Assembly (NCBI GenBank): GCA_017506865.1
Contig: JAFCMP010000279.1
Span: forward strand, 930,001-994,000
DNA length: 64,000 nt
DNA from: Tribonema minus
Taxonomy: Eukaryota; Sar; Xanthophyceae; Tribonematales; Tribonemataceae
Reading direction: 5' to 3'
Shown here: positions 1 to 30,679 of the stretch, one piece after another
Layout: every line of letters starts with the position of its first letter
How positions within the stretch are numbered: position 1 is the first letter of the stretch
Translations under genes and position numbers: made by a program
Notes under the pieces: generated by a model
The model's input: the letters and a program-made list of their open reading frames with translations, nothing else
What the model was told of the DNA's origin: nothing
Databases searched by the model: none

Positions 1-43
1 CACCTGCGCGCGCGCGGTTGAGGTGAGGGGTAGGATGAGGTCC

Positions 44-68
44 AGGGTTAGGGTTAGGGTTAGGGTTA
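44..68 (+). repeat. Interstitial telomere-like TTAGGG repeat
   Basis: Four consecutive GGTTAG-type units lie in the kinase intron, directly beside the degraded DFG-exon copy. Confidence 0.85.
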
Positions 69-95
69 CGGAGTCCGTCAGCTTCACCGGCGCAC
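66..95 (-). repeat. Possible degraded copy of the kinase DFG exon start
   Basis: The minus strand encodes VKLTDS, which resembles the VKLTDF that should follow the catalytic-loop exon. No AG acceptor directly precedes it and the Phe of DFG is replaced. It abuts CCCTAA repeats. The intact exon is expected outside the window. Confidence 0.4.
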
Positions 96-249
96 TGCCA
101 GCATGGGGGCTACGCAAACACACGCCGAACAGCTGCGACTCCCACCCCCTCTCATGATGCACACAATGGACGGGCACGCTTGCTAGTTCGAAGTGAATAC
201 CGCAGGTAAACACTACACCTCAGCTGAAGTGCATTCCCAACTGCCGCAC

Positions 250-283
250 CTCAGAGTGTATGGCAGCACTCTCCAAGAGCAGG
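250..283 (-). repeat. Truncated copy of the kinase catalytic-loop exon 3' end
   Basis: The minus strand reads LLLESAAIHSE followed by a GTGCGG donor, a diverged copy of the end of the exon at 430-332 ([11 protein letters not shown], donor GTGCGT). It has no acceptor, so it is probably unspliced intron sequence. Confidence 0.75.
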
Positions 284-331
284 TAATCAGGTTCAACTGT
301 ATACTTCAATTGTATTGCATCCGAGACGCAC

Positions 332-3300
332 CTCAGAGTCTATGGCCGCGCTCTCAAAGAGCAAATTTTCGAGCTTCAGATCGCGGTGAACAACACCCTG
401 GTTGTGGCAGTAGCCAATGGCGCTGGTGACCTGCATGATGCAACAACGGCACGGCACGTTGCGGAATCATGTGTCAGTGCTAGGTTAGGGTCAGGGTCAG
501 GCAGCCGCCGGCAGCTTGGGGCCGGAAGTCTCACGCGCTTTCCACTCACGCTGCAAAAAGTCGCAATTGAGCGCCATCTACATGGAGCAGTCTCGTGCAA
601 AGAAGCCGTTTGTTCCTGCACTGCACAAACCACCAAACGGTGAACCGTTGCAAGCTTTGCCGGAGTGGCGGTCGCGTGGCGCATGAGGCCCATGCATGCA
701 TATCTGCGTGTGCGACTCGCGGCACGACGCGGCGGCCTTCGAGGGCTGCTGAACCTACATCAAGCAATCGCCAGCATGCTGCGCGACCTCCTTCATTGCT
801 CAAAGAGACGGCACGGCTGCTGTAGACAATACTGAATGGAAGCTGGATAACAGCAATGGGCACCCGCTGTTTTGGCCGCGCACGCAGAGGTACAGCGATC
901 AATAAGGTCCACTTGCGTAGCAGCAACTGGAGCAGTAAGGAAGCTCTGAGCACAGCTGCTGACTTTCTGCAAGAGCTCAAAGTCACAGCATCGTTGGTGT
1001 ATGCCGAACAAAACCACGAAGACGGCTGCGAGGGCACGCATCATCACGGCTGCACGCAGCAGAGGCACAGCCATGTGTAAAGTCTACATCCATATACTGA
1101 AGGCTGTTGCAGTAACAAAGCGGTGAGCAGTACCCGCTGATGTCCTACAACTTTTTGCCTTCTTCAACTTTTGCCTACTGACAACGGCAGTTAGAGATCA
1201 AGTCTGAGCAATGCCATTGCCGAGCATTCTACTTCTACTTCCAAAGTATACTCCTCAAGGGGTATGTGTGCACTGCTAGCCAGCACTCAGCTGGCTGCTC
1301 TGCAGCAGTTGTGCTCTTAGGCCCTTGTATAGTTGAAGTTACAAGAAGTTATATGCTAACAGTGCCTGCACGCGCATTCCCATGTTCTGGAGTGCGATAT
1401 ATATTGCCATTGCCCTTGACCCGTGTGAGCAGCAGTTGAAGTTTTGCTTGTGACCGTTTTCTGAAAAGCAACACGGTGGCCAACCGCGTTTCTGCGAAAT
1501 CTGGAAGCACGCCACCCGCACACCAGACCAATGTACAAAACACACGTGTGGGCGGGCAGAACGCTGACGAAAAGCCGCCAGCAACCGCCAACTTCAACTT
1601 CAACCGCGCTGTCATACGGCAATATGCCGAGCATGACTGGTCTCAGTACACAAGTCGCAATGCCTGGCAGGACAGATAGGGCGTCCCATGCCGACATCTT
1701 GGGCAGTAAACCTGGTGTGCCTGCCTGTTGCACGGCTGCAAGTCGCAAGCGCACTTTGACACGATTGTGTGCATCACGCTTACGTCCTTGCTGCAGCGCT
1801 GCTGCTGTCACCCACGCCTCACTGTCTGGACCACGCAGAGACAGCTGGGCCCACTGTACATCACATCTCGGGGGGCATTGCTGCAGCTTAGCTGCTGACA
1901 CCTCGACTGCACGGCCGCGCTTGCCTTGTACATTGCAGCGTCCACAATCAGAGCGGAACAGTCACTACAGCGCTCTATGTACACTGCTGACACCACTGTG
2001 CTGCGCGCCCCTCTCACCTTGCGTATGACAGCCGCAGCGTTCGTCTCCTCCTTAAACAGGGTCCTGTTATCCCGCAGCCGCCTTTCCAGATCGCCCCCCT
2101 CCGCCAGGTCCATGACCAGATACAGCTTGCTCTCCTCCGTGTAAACCTGCGGCACAGTCATGAAACAGAATGGCTCGGCTGACGTGCGGGTGAATCCAGA
2201 GAAGGCGCGCCTCCGGCAGCTTTTGGTGGCAGTTGCTGGTTGCGTCAGAATAGGCTGCCGCAAGGCTGCATGATGGACCATATCGTCGCTCTCAGCCAAT
2301 GCTGTAAGGAACCAGAGTGCGGATTGGGATGCCGGGGACTGCTGGCACCATAATAAGCACCAACGCTGTATGGGTGCTGATTGCAAGCATCTTGCGAGCC
2401 TTCAACGTGTGCAGTCGAGTCCACTCAAACCCATCAGTCCTCCATAAATGTCTGCGCCGCCCACACGTGACTCAAGTGAGTCCAACTGGTCCGTGATGGC
2501 ATGCTGAAATATGTGGCAGCCATGATGTTGGGTGTATTGGGTTCTGCGCAGGCGCACGCGACTGTTTCTGGCAGTCGTGTTTCACTGTTGGGCATCTGGT
2601 CAGCCCGTGCACTTGCATTTCAGAAAGCCACGCACCAGCGTCAGAGACACATTCTGGAGTCAAGCGTAGCGTCATGTTGCAGGCTGGCGTGTAGCCGTGC
2701 CGCGCTGTCGCATGTTGAGTTGTACATATCTGGATCGCCACTTCCACTTCTGCAGCCTGCATCTTGCGAGGTGGCCAGCGTGCGACACGCAATGGCTGTG
2801 CAGGCCAGCCGAGGCGCAATGCATCCCCAGCTGACACGATCATAGCAGGCACATCACCTTCGACTACTAGTAGTAGTACATGCAAGTGCAATGGTGTTCT
2901 CGGGGCGACGGCAGGCCCACGCCAACATACCTCTTGCAACCGTATTATGCCCGGATGGTCCAGCTGGCGCATGATCTCCACCTCCTGCCGCAGCAGCCCC
3001 TGCTCCGCGGGGCTCAGCCTGCCATTGACCTTGAACACCTTGACGGCGTAGCGGCCGCCGTTGCGCCTGCGCGGGCACGCAGCGCGGGCGCCGAACGCGC
3101 ACAGCAGCGGAAGTGAGCGCAGTGACACATTTTCTGATTGAGTTCTCATGAATGAGGTCCACAACCATGAATAGCAGCGAGTATTGTCACATGACACGAT
3201 CACATGACACGACAGGGTCAGTGACAAAGCGGTCATGTGCGGGGCACCAAAGAAGAACTTGAAGTTCACGACAAATCACCTCTTGTGCAGTGCAGCATGG

Positions 3301-3695
3301 TTTCGATACGCTGTTTTTGAAGGAGCTACTGAGCACACCTGTGTTTCGCCAGCCGCACCACCGCAAACGCCCCTTCACCAAGCTCCTGCCCATCGACAAA
3401 TTCGTACACTGTGTTGATGTCCCTGCAGGTGTCACAGCACAACAGCATTAGCAGCTGCAAGGCCAATTGTGAGCAAGTGCATCTTGCACAGAGCAATTTA
3501 AGGACTTGTCTCGACACGCAGCAGATGTCTTGCACAAGATGAGCACAAACCCTGTCGAAGCATCACCGCAACGCATGGCAACTCGACTGCCAGCTATACA
3601 CGATTTGTCATGGGTCCCAGCGCACACCTGTTGAAGAAGTCGTGGGTGAGGTTTTGAGCCTTGTGATTCTTGAGCCGCTGCAGCTGCACGGCCAC
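332..3695 (-). CDS. CAMK-like serine/threonine protein kinase, partial (C-terminal part lies left of the window)
   Basis: Five exons were joined with consistent phases: 3695-3628, 3422-3339, 3066-2931, 2146-2018 and 430-332. They read continuously through a protein kinase N-lobe and catalytic loop. Visible motifs are the glycine loop GEGAFAVV, the ATP-anchoring lysine in YAVKVFKV, the alpha-C glutamate in LLRQEVEIM, the hinge region [13 protein letters not shown] and the catalytic loop [10 protein letters not shown]. The HRDLKxEN form with EGGDL in the hinge fits the CAMK group (CDPK/CaMK-like) and implies phosphorylation of Ser/Thr substrates; the substrate is unknown. Every intron is GT-AG on the minus strand. 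The DFG segment is not present as a proper exon and should lie to the left, beyond the window. The 5' end is unresolved: the exon at 3695-3628 ([16 protein letters not shown]) begins after an acceptor, so the true start lies further upstream, perhaps within 3700-4500. Confidence 0.92.
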
Positions 3696-3699
3696 CTGC

Positions 3700-4520
3700 A
3701 GGCGATGACGACAAAACGGACATGAACAGCGCTGCTCATTGAAGGCAGTTCATGCTGCTGCGACGCCGGAACCGTGCGACACTTGAATCATGAATTTCCG
3801 ACCTCTGGGCTGCACACACAATGGACACCAAGAAGAGGCATCACACCAGAGGCTGCTTCACCTCGCGGTCATGTATGCTGGACGTTGGGGCCTCCTTGGC
3901 GGTCGTAGAGCTGCTGCTCTGCGCGCAGCCCATGTTAAGCCGAGCTCCAAATTACCAGCCTCCCAAGCTCCACTCAAAAGCTGGCATCGTGCCTGCTCTC
4001 TTCACTGCAGTGCGTGGCCCGACGATCTGTCTTGTGCCCCACAGCTCGCGCCTGCGCACTCCCCCAAATAGCAAGGATAGGCTGTGCAGTAGCGTCCAGC
4101 ACGCCACGTGGCGCGTAGGCTCACCGGCATTTCAATTGAACTTCCTGGTTGAGCTCGAAAATCACCGACACTCTTGAAGTTTCAACAGTTGAAGTTTCAG
4201 GGACAATGACCGTGACCATGGAATTTGTGGTTGCAGTTGAGGTTGCGACGGGTGTCAGTCAGTTGATGTAGGCACGCACAAAGTGCCTGACCACATGGCT
4301 CTGCAGCAGCTAATCATTCATGGCTAGAAAGTGCTGAGTGCTGCTCTGCAACATGCAAGGTCACCAGGCATTGCAAACGGGTGAGAGAAACCCCTTCGTG
4401 AGAAGCACAAAAAGTGTTGTCTGTGTGCATTTATTTTCGCGATGCCAACAAGCTTGCACGCGCAGACAAATGCGACGCTCTACTGCTGCAATTCGGCAAG
4501 TGCTCAAGCGCAAGGCGTCA
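3700..4520. other. Region without a confirmed gene (possible kinase 5' exons)
   Basis: No exon could be tied to the kinase or to a known family here. Short TTGAAGT motifs occur near 4170-4195. The missing kinase 5' exons are expected in this stretch on the minus strand. Confidence 0.4.
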
Positions 4521-4522
4521 CG

Positions 4523-5690
4523 CTACACGGAGCTGCGCGCCTGAGCAGCCGCCACCTTGCGCCGCAGCTGCCGGTACAGACACCGGTCAACATCGTCGCA
4601 CGGGCAGCCATTGGCCAGCGACCACACCACGGCTGACAACACGTGCATGTTGCGAACCGGATCAGTGTGGCCGGTCCACGGTAAAAAGTCAAGTGTCCTC
4701 TCTTCCTGCCACGGGCAGCCACTGGCGCGCGCCCACCGCAGCAGCTCCAAGTAACCCCCTCTAATCGCCCGTGTGCAGACCCTCCCGTCCCAGGGACAGC
4801 CCTGCGCCCGCAGCAGCTGTAGGGTGTCGAGATGCCCCATCTCGGCACGCGCGCACGCGTCTTCGTCGCACGGGCAGCCCACCTCGTGCAGCCACTGAAG
4901 CACGTTCCCGTGGCCTTCTTAAGCGGCCACCGCGTATATGCGTGTGTCGAACAGGCAACCGTTTTGCGTGTGCCCATTGTAAGAGCTGGAGATGGCCATG
5001 GCGGGCCGCGTTAGAGGACGTTTTCATGCTCCACGGACAGCCGTGGCTGCGGGCGTATTGGAGAGTGTCCAGGTGGCCGCCCGCCGCGGCGCCGTCGCAC
5101 GTGGCCTCGCCCCACCCGCATCCTGCGTCGTGGGCCCACGCCAGCACCTGCGTGTGCCCTCCGCTGGCCGCCGCGGTGCACGTGTTCGTGAACCAAGGGC
5201 GCCCGTTGGCGCGCGCCCATTGCAGCAGCTGGAGGTGCCCCCTGCGCGCCGCTGCTGCGCTTGTGGAGGCGTTCCAGTAAAACCCCTGGGCACGTGCCCA
5301 CTGCAGCATCTCCAGGTCGCCGCGCCCAGCTGCAGCGCTGCACACTTGCAGAAGCCGAAAATTTAAGCCGCGCCGGTGGGCCATGTTCGCGAACACGAAC
5401 TGCACCACTGCTAAAGTGCCGCATACGGCAGCATGGTGCAGTACCCCAACAGTCATTTTGTACCCGTTTGTGAATGCCCACTGTATAAGAGGCGCTGATG
5501 CAACCATGGCTAGCGCGGTGATTTCTTTCTCACGAGTCGCCAGCCCCCTCAGCTGCATGCTACTGGCATGTAGCGCCCGTCATGCAGTGCTCACAGATGA
5601 AACCTGGAGGTAGTGCCCGTGTGGCAGGAACTCAAAAACTTTCATCCACGTATATGAGGGCACAAGCAGATGGAGGTGTTTCAAGGTCAA
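4523..5690 (-). pseudogene. Ankyrin-like repeat protein pseudogene
   Basis: The minus strand encodes about ten repeats of the form GHLxxLQWARANGxPW (for example GDLEMLQWARAQGFYW, GHLDTLQYARSHGCPW, GYLELLRWARASGCPW), the divergent ankyrin type common in protists and large DNA viruses. An N-terminal segment (ESFEFLPHGHYLQVSSVS) stays open upstream of the first ATG at 5558. Three lesions disrupt it. A TGA at 5580-5582 stands where a Trp codon would suit the motif. A one-base insertion in an A4 run (TTTT at 4962-4965 on the plus strand) shifts the frame. A TAA at 4919-4921 then stops the restored frame. After these the repeats resume cleanly to the end at 4523. The coding pattern is otherwise well preserved, which suggests recent inactivation. 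The function was probably protein binding. Sequencing error could explain one lesion but hardly all three. Confidence 0.82.
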
Positions 5691-6213
5691 TCACAGCTGC
5701 CGATACCCGCACCGCTGCATTACAAAAAGCAGGCCACAAGCACCAAATCTGCAATCATGAGATGCGGTGTCGTTTATTTGACAAGCGAACGAAGCTGCGC
5801 AACTATAGACGTGCAGGGCACAAAGCTAACGGCAACGCGCGGGGGAGCCGATGCATCAAGTGATCAAACGGATGAAAAAACATAACATATACTTACCACG
5901 CTGCTGCTGGCTCGCTTCCGCTTTCGCATCGCAAGATGCTGTGACAGCTAGCACCCGGGTACGCTTCCATGGTCGCCACCATCCTTTCAAAAGAGCTCCC
6001 GAGTGAGATTTTTTTTTTGCACCAAACTTCAAGCGTGAGTTGCACTTTGTGGAGTTGAAGAACTGCGATACAATCGTATCGCTAGCGGAGGAGTGCCAAT
6101 TGCTGGCGTGGTGCCTTGTCAGGCCCGGTTCCTGAGGCTGGCGCCAGCTTGGGTTTACAGCAGCATCCAACGGGAGTGCTAGGAGGGAGGTTGTCTGGGG
6201 GTGGAGCAAACCC
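5691..6213. other. Intergenic spacer between the divergent ankyrin pseudogene and DHX8
   Basis: It should contain the DHX8 promoter. A poly-T run lies at 6009-6018. I see no TATA box or other defined element that I can support. Confidence 0.4.
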
Positions 6214-25679
<19,466 letters not shown>

Positions 25680-26690
25680 GGGGGGCAGTGGCAGCGGCAG
25701 CGCCTGTAGTGTGCGCCTCACAGCCGCCACGCTTACTAGTAATGCACGTGAACACACACATCCTATGGACTTTGTACGTCGTTTAATGCGCCCCATCTGC
25801 CTTGCATGGTTTCAGCGATCTGTGCTGCAGCCGGTCGTGCAAGAGTACATGGGCAACGTCATTTCTACCTGCGCTCTCGCAGTGCCGCTCTTTGGTGTGC
25901 GCGCGCAAGCAGGCAGTGTCATTCATGGCGCTCTGCTGTAGTGCCCGCAGGACAGCAAGCACGCTACACTGCATAGCGTTTGAAATCCTGCCGTGGTGTG
26001 GCGTGTGCTGGGGGTGCTTTGCGACGGGGTGCTGTTAGGGCGTTGTCTGGTCTACATTATTCTGCAGGTCTTGACGCGAATCAGCACACAAGCTGCATGT
26101 ACGCCAAGTGATGATGCATTTATTATGCATTCTGTTAGTTGTAGGTGGGTGGGTGTGACGTTGACGGCGCGCTAGCTGAATTTTGTGTGCACATTCGCCC
26201 GCCAGAGACTTTGTCGTGGAGGTCAAGACACACAAATGTTGTTCTGTCTCTTGTGCCAATTTGAGCAATCGGCCAAAGCTACAAGACCTCAAAATGTCTT
26301 CCCAGCCTTCTGACTCTGCACTTTGTACATATAAGGGTTTTCAGTGACTGCACATGCATATACGTCATAGGTGCAAGATGGTATCATGCAAGGGGGGGCA
26401 TGCTCGCTGGACGCTATTGCATGCAAAGTCTCTGGCAGTTTTCTGGCAGGCGGATGAAGTACTTCAGTTTGGCTCATGCGTTTGAGGGACTCCAATACTT
26501 TTTTCCAACGTCAAGGTAACACTCCTTGTCGGCGGGCGTCAACGGTCGCGAGCGAGCGCAAGCGAGCGCGCGCCGTGCGCACGCCTTCTACTTCGTGCGC
26601 GGGGAAGGGATGGTGTTTAAAGTTTCAAGTCTGTGTGCTGTGCGCAAAAGTTGAACTTCGAAACCGAAACCAAGAACGAACACCACGTAG
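25680..26690. other. Intergenic region downstream of DHX8
   Basis: No gene or known repeat could be supported here. Confidence 0.4.
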
Positions 26691-27900
26691 AACCAAGTGC
26701 CACCACAACCAAGTGCAAGAAGGAGCGAGCGAGGCGCAGTGTCGGCGACAGTGGCAGCAGCAGTAACAGCAGCCGCAGCGTGCAGCAGTGGCACGTAATC
26801 GGCCGTCGCATCAGAGCAGCAAGGTCGCAAGCACAGAGGTGCAAAAGAGTGGCTAGTCGTGTCCACCACGATAGAGCAGCGTGAGCAACGGGTTTGCTGT
26901 TGACCGTGCTGGGTGGCCTACGCGAGAGAAAACAGCGCAACGTGAGCAACGGTCTGCTGCTGACCGTGCTAGGCGGTCTGTGCGAGAAACACCAGAGCAA
27001 CGTGACCACCGTCTCGCTGCGCGTCATGCTAGGCAGTCTGATGCTCGTGCGCGAGAGAACCCACAGCAACGTGAGCAGCAACTTGTTGCAGATGGTGCCA
27101 GAGTGGCTGCTCATAGAGTAAACAACACTTTTTGGACCAACGCGCAAATCTCACTCGAGGACGCATTCAGTCCTGGTGCCACAGTGATTCATCACGTGCG
27201 GACCCTCAAATTGCGCATGTGCAGTTGCTACACGGGCAATCAGCTACAGGACGATCACCGGATGGGCTGCCACTACATACATGCAGATTTGCTCGAGAGT
27301 CCTCATGTTCTAGGGTTGGCAAAGGAGTGATATGACATGACACATGACTATGACCATGTGTATTTTTTACCAAGTCAAGTCTTGCCACGTGTGTCATGGA
27401 GCTTGGCCACAGGAGACCTATGACGAGTGTCAGCAAGCTAAGCACAAGAATGCGAGCATTCATGCTCCTTTCGTTTGTCCTGCAGTTTTCATCTGTAGCG
27501 AATGCATAGGTCCATACAAATCCTACCGACAGCGCACATCGAGTGCTGTTATGCCAACAGGCTTCAGCGTTCAGAGTCACATCGTCCTTGAACCAGGCCC
27601 CCCTGAACCGTCCGAGCTCACACATTTGGAACAGCTACTACATAGTATGCATATGCTTACATTTACCCATGGTAAATGTGTATCGCGGCGGCCTTCCTGG
27701 CTCAGCCTGGTGGACAAGAAGGTTACGCAGGGCATGTGACAACCCTGAACAACACCAATGCAGTGCAACAGATGGCTCAGTCTCTGCGCCACCATTTTAC
27801 ATACATAAATGTGTGCCTTGTGACGCTTTGCATCGTGTCGCCGCCGGCGTGGCCTGCTCACTGCAGCATGCTGTACCATTATGATACGCTCTCAAATTGC
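26690..27900 (+). mobile_element. Decayed Helitron-type (Rep/helicase N-terminal) relic
   Basis: Broken plus-strand frames together resemble the N-terminal part of Helitron replication/helicase proteins. First come tandem TPEQREQRLAADRAR-type repeats (26881-27075). Next is a cysteine-containing segment (CHVCHGAWP) near 27395. Then come EPGPPEPSELTHLEQLL around 27590 and GGQEGYAGHVTTLNN around 27710, which correspond to the family's proline-rich EEMLIAR-like region and its GGQxGYxGHV motif. The frame changes at least three times (an extra G near 26896, around 27335, and again near 27700), so the gene is dead. The catalytic Rep and helicase domains are not visible, and no Helitron ends were identified. 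The assignment rests on remembered motif order, not on a search. Confidence 0.68.
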
Positions 27901-27949
27901 CATATCCTTCACAACAAACCACAATGCTGCACTGCCTGTGCCTGACTGC

Positions 27950-28284
27950 AATGTCCTAGGAGCTGGGTGTTGCATGCCTGCTGATTTGGCGCTGGCGATG
28001 CATGACCTGCAACAATTCCTGCTTGATTGACCGTAGGTTATGACCTACTGACCTACATGCCTAACACCATCGCTGCATTCACCACAGCTTGCCCTACTTG
28101 GATTAAGGTTTCATGGTATGACGCCCGACGTCGAAGATCATTCCCTTGTACTGTAGACTGTGTGTGTGTGTGTGCTGCCACTGCTCAGCAACTTGCCGCA
28201 AAGCGAAGTTGAAGTTCATGACAGCAACTTCAACTGTAGGCCATCAGCGCGCGTCTGATCTCACAGAAGCTCGCTTAATCAATC
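27950..28284. other. Upstream region of the FAD oxidoreductase gene
   Basis: It holds a short (TG)n tract near 28162 and a paired TTGAAGTT/AACTTCAA motif at 28207-28235. No other element was identified. Confidence 0.35.
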
Positions 28285-29427
28285 ATGGGTGGCCCAGGCA
28301 ACATGGACTGCGTGTGCACTGTACTGGGAGCAGGTGTTGTAGGCATGGCAGTCGCAAGAGCTCTCAGCAAGCTCTACCCGTACTCAGTGCTTGTGCTGGA
28401 CAGCCTAGACGCCGTGGGCAAGGGCACCTCTAGCCGCAATAGCGGCGTAATCCACGCTGGCATCTACTACAGGCCAGGCAGTCTCAAAGCGAATCTCTGC
28501 GTAGAGGGCAACAAGGCTCTCTACGCGTTCTGCGAAGAATCCGGGGTGCCGATCCGTCGCTGCGGCAAGCTCATAGTGGCAACGCAAGAAGACCAGCACC
28601 CCAAGCTCGAGGAACTGGCGCGGCGGGCAGCTGCCAACGGCGCTGGCACCTTGAGATGGCTCAGCCCTCAGGACGTCAAGCAGCTGGAGCCGGAGGTGAC
28701 GGCCACCGGGGGCCTGTTCTCGCCGAGCACGGGCATCGTCGACACCCACGCCCTGATACTCGCGCTGCAGGGGGAGGCGGAGGCGGACGGAGCGACCGTC
28801 GTCCTGAACGCGCCGGTGACGGGCGGCCACATTGCAGATGGCGGCGGCTCCGTCACGCTGCACACGCCCGGGCTGTCGCTCAAAACGGGCATCGTCGTCA
28901 ACTGCGCGGGCCTGCACGCGGCGTCCGTCACCGCGAGCGTGACGGGCCTCCCCGCGCCCCCCCTGCTGCACTACGCCAAGGGCAGCTACTTTGCGCTGCG
29001 AGGCGGCAGCGCGGCGCCGCCGATCCGGCACCTCGTGTACCCCGCGCCGGAGCGCGGCGGGCTCGGCGTGCACGCGACGCTCGACTTGGGCGGCGCGGTG
29101 CGCTTTGGGCCCGATGTCGAGTGGCTGAGTCACCTGGACGAAGAGGCGTCATACAGCGTCGACGCGAGCCGCGCGCCGCGCTTCTACGACGCGGTGCGCA
29201 GGTACTGGCCGGCGCTGCCCGACGGCGCGCTCGCGCCGGACTTTGCGGGCATACGGCCCAAGCTGCGCGGGCCGCGTGACGATGACGACGCGCAGCAGCA
29301 GGGGGACTTTGCGATACGGCGCGAGGCCGCGGGGTGGATCAGCCTGTACGGCATCGAGTCGCCGGGGCTGACGTCCGCGCTGGCGATTGGGGACTACGTC
29401 GCGCGCATGGTTGAAGACTCGTCTTAG
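28285..29427 (+). CDS. FAD-dependent oxidoreductase (DAO superfamily, L-2-hydroxyglutarate dehydrogenase-like), intronless
   Basis: A single 380-codon frame encodes a complete protein. The N-terminal dinucleotide fold reads VLGAGVVGMAVARAL. It is followed by GTSSRNSGVIHAGIYY, the signature of the L-2-hydroxyglutarate oxidase/dehydrogenase group, and later by CGKLIVAT, LSPSTGIVDTHAL, GLGVHATLDLGG, RFGPDVEW, GIRPKL and the C-terminal GIESPGLTSALAIGDYV. Such enzymes oxidise 2-hydroxy acids with FAD; the exact substrate is not provable from sequence. Length and motif spacing resemble bacterial relatives of about 370 residues. There is no convincing N-terminal mitochondrial presequence, whereas animal L2HGDH is mitochondrial. 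The first ATG (28285) is used; the ATG at 28303 is an alternative start closer to the fold. Its intronless structure contrasts with every other gene here, which suggests acquisition from bacteria or retroposition. Confidence 0.9.
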   Translation: MGGPGNMDCVCTVLGAGVVGMAVARALSKLYPYSVLVLDSLDAVGKGTSSRNSGVIHAGIYYRPGSLKANLCVEGNKALYAFCEESGVPIRRCGKLIVATQEDQHPKLEELARRAAANGAGTLRWLSPQDVKQLEPEVTATGGLFSPSTGIVDTHALILALQGEAEADGATVVLNAPVTGGHIADGGGSVTLHTPGLSLKTGIVVNCAGLHAASVTASVTGLPAPPLLHYAKGSYFALRGGSAAPPIRHLVYPAPERGGLGVHATLDLGGAVRFGPDVEWLSHLDEEASYSVDASRAPRFYDAVRRYWPALPDGALAPDFAGIRPKLRGPRDDDDAQQQGDFAIRREAAGWISLYGIESPGLTSALAIGDYVARMVEDSS

Positions 29428-30679
29428 AGAGTAATGGCGCCAGTGGTTCCATATTATGTTGGGTCGTAGATTGGTTTACCTTCAATAGTGTAGATACTGT
29501 ACAGGGGCTTGATATGATAGCTAGCTGCGTCAGCACGTGGCGCGGTACGCCTACGGGTTCAGCGGGGGTGTGGCAGAGTGCATGACGCTTATATTTGTTA
29601 CAACGGGACGCTTACCTTAGCACGCGGTCAGCGCACGCCTGGTGGTTTATTACTCTGGCGCGCTTTTGCATCGCATGCCAAATTATCACAACATCCAAAT
29701 GCAATTGAGGACATGCCTGCACAACGTCTGCGTCTGCGCTGGCTGCTATGCCTGCCAGTGTCATGCCATGACAAGGGGCCCACAACCCCCTGCGCTGCGC
29801 ACAAAAGGCGATCGCTGCTCATTGTAGACGTGCTTCGCGAAGGCAGCGTGGCATGCATGTGTGATTGAGCAAGGCTGCAGTTGCAATGCTGCTGCAGTGC
29901 CGGCTGGGCTGAGCCTCACCAACTTGTGGCAAATGCTGATAACATGCAAGGACGGTCAGGCAGGCTGTACAAATTCGAGCTGATTGATGCACGTCCTCAC
30001 AAAGGGCGCAGGCGCTTGCGCAATTTGCTCGGCTCTCAGCATTTTGACAAAGTCAGGGAGCGTCAGAGCAATTTCCCCAACGCTCAGCAGTAGCCCACGC
30101 CAGGCTACACCTTTCATGTGGCGCTCAAAAGCGACAAGATCACACTTGAAGATCAGACCAAATGTGTACATTCATCGCGTGAGGCGGCCCGGGAATGGAC
30201 GAACATGTCCAAATGGTTTTGGCGGTCAGGAAAGTGTGTGTGTGCGCGGACGACCAAAGGCATTGCCAAACAGCGAAACCCCCACACGGTAGGGGGGCCG
30301 CGCCGCTGGAAACTGCAGAAATGGGCTGGTATGTATGCCCCCATGCGAGCGCGCGCGCATACTAGCAGGCGTGCCCACTAAGGCAACCGCATCGGGTGCG
30401 TGCCTTCCCTCGTCCCCTCTTCAAACCCCGCACGCAACAACTCTGTGGAAGTATGACAAACCCCGGTGATGTATCACGGACACACGGAACAGTACTACTC
30501 GGTTGGGGGCAGCACGGTGTGATGCTGCTCGTCTCAGAAGCCTACACCACTGCAGACACACAAAATCTCGACACGCCGCCGCCACCGCTGCCGCCGCACG
30601 AACACGCACCGCAGCTCTCTGGCGGCACAACCGGAATCTTCCTAGAATTTTCCGGCGGCTTCTCCGTGGCGCGCCGGAA
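29428..30679. other. Convergent intergenic region between the FAD oxidoreductase and globin genes
   Basis: It should hold both 3' ends. Small open frames around 29956-30292 lie on both strands and resemble nothing I know. Confidence 0.35.

Noticed and set aside
26884..27075. CRISPR-like array from the roughly 57-60-base repeats
   Set aside because: The repeats are coding (TPEQREQR units) and have no unique spacers; the genome is eukaryotic.
27676..27945. An independent small gene at 27676
   Set aside because: Its GGQEGYAGHVTTL segment continues the Helitron-like relic in a shifted frame.
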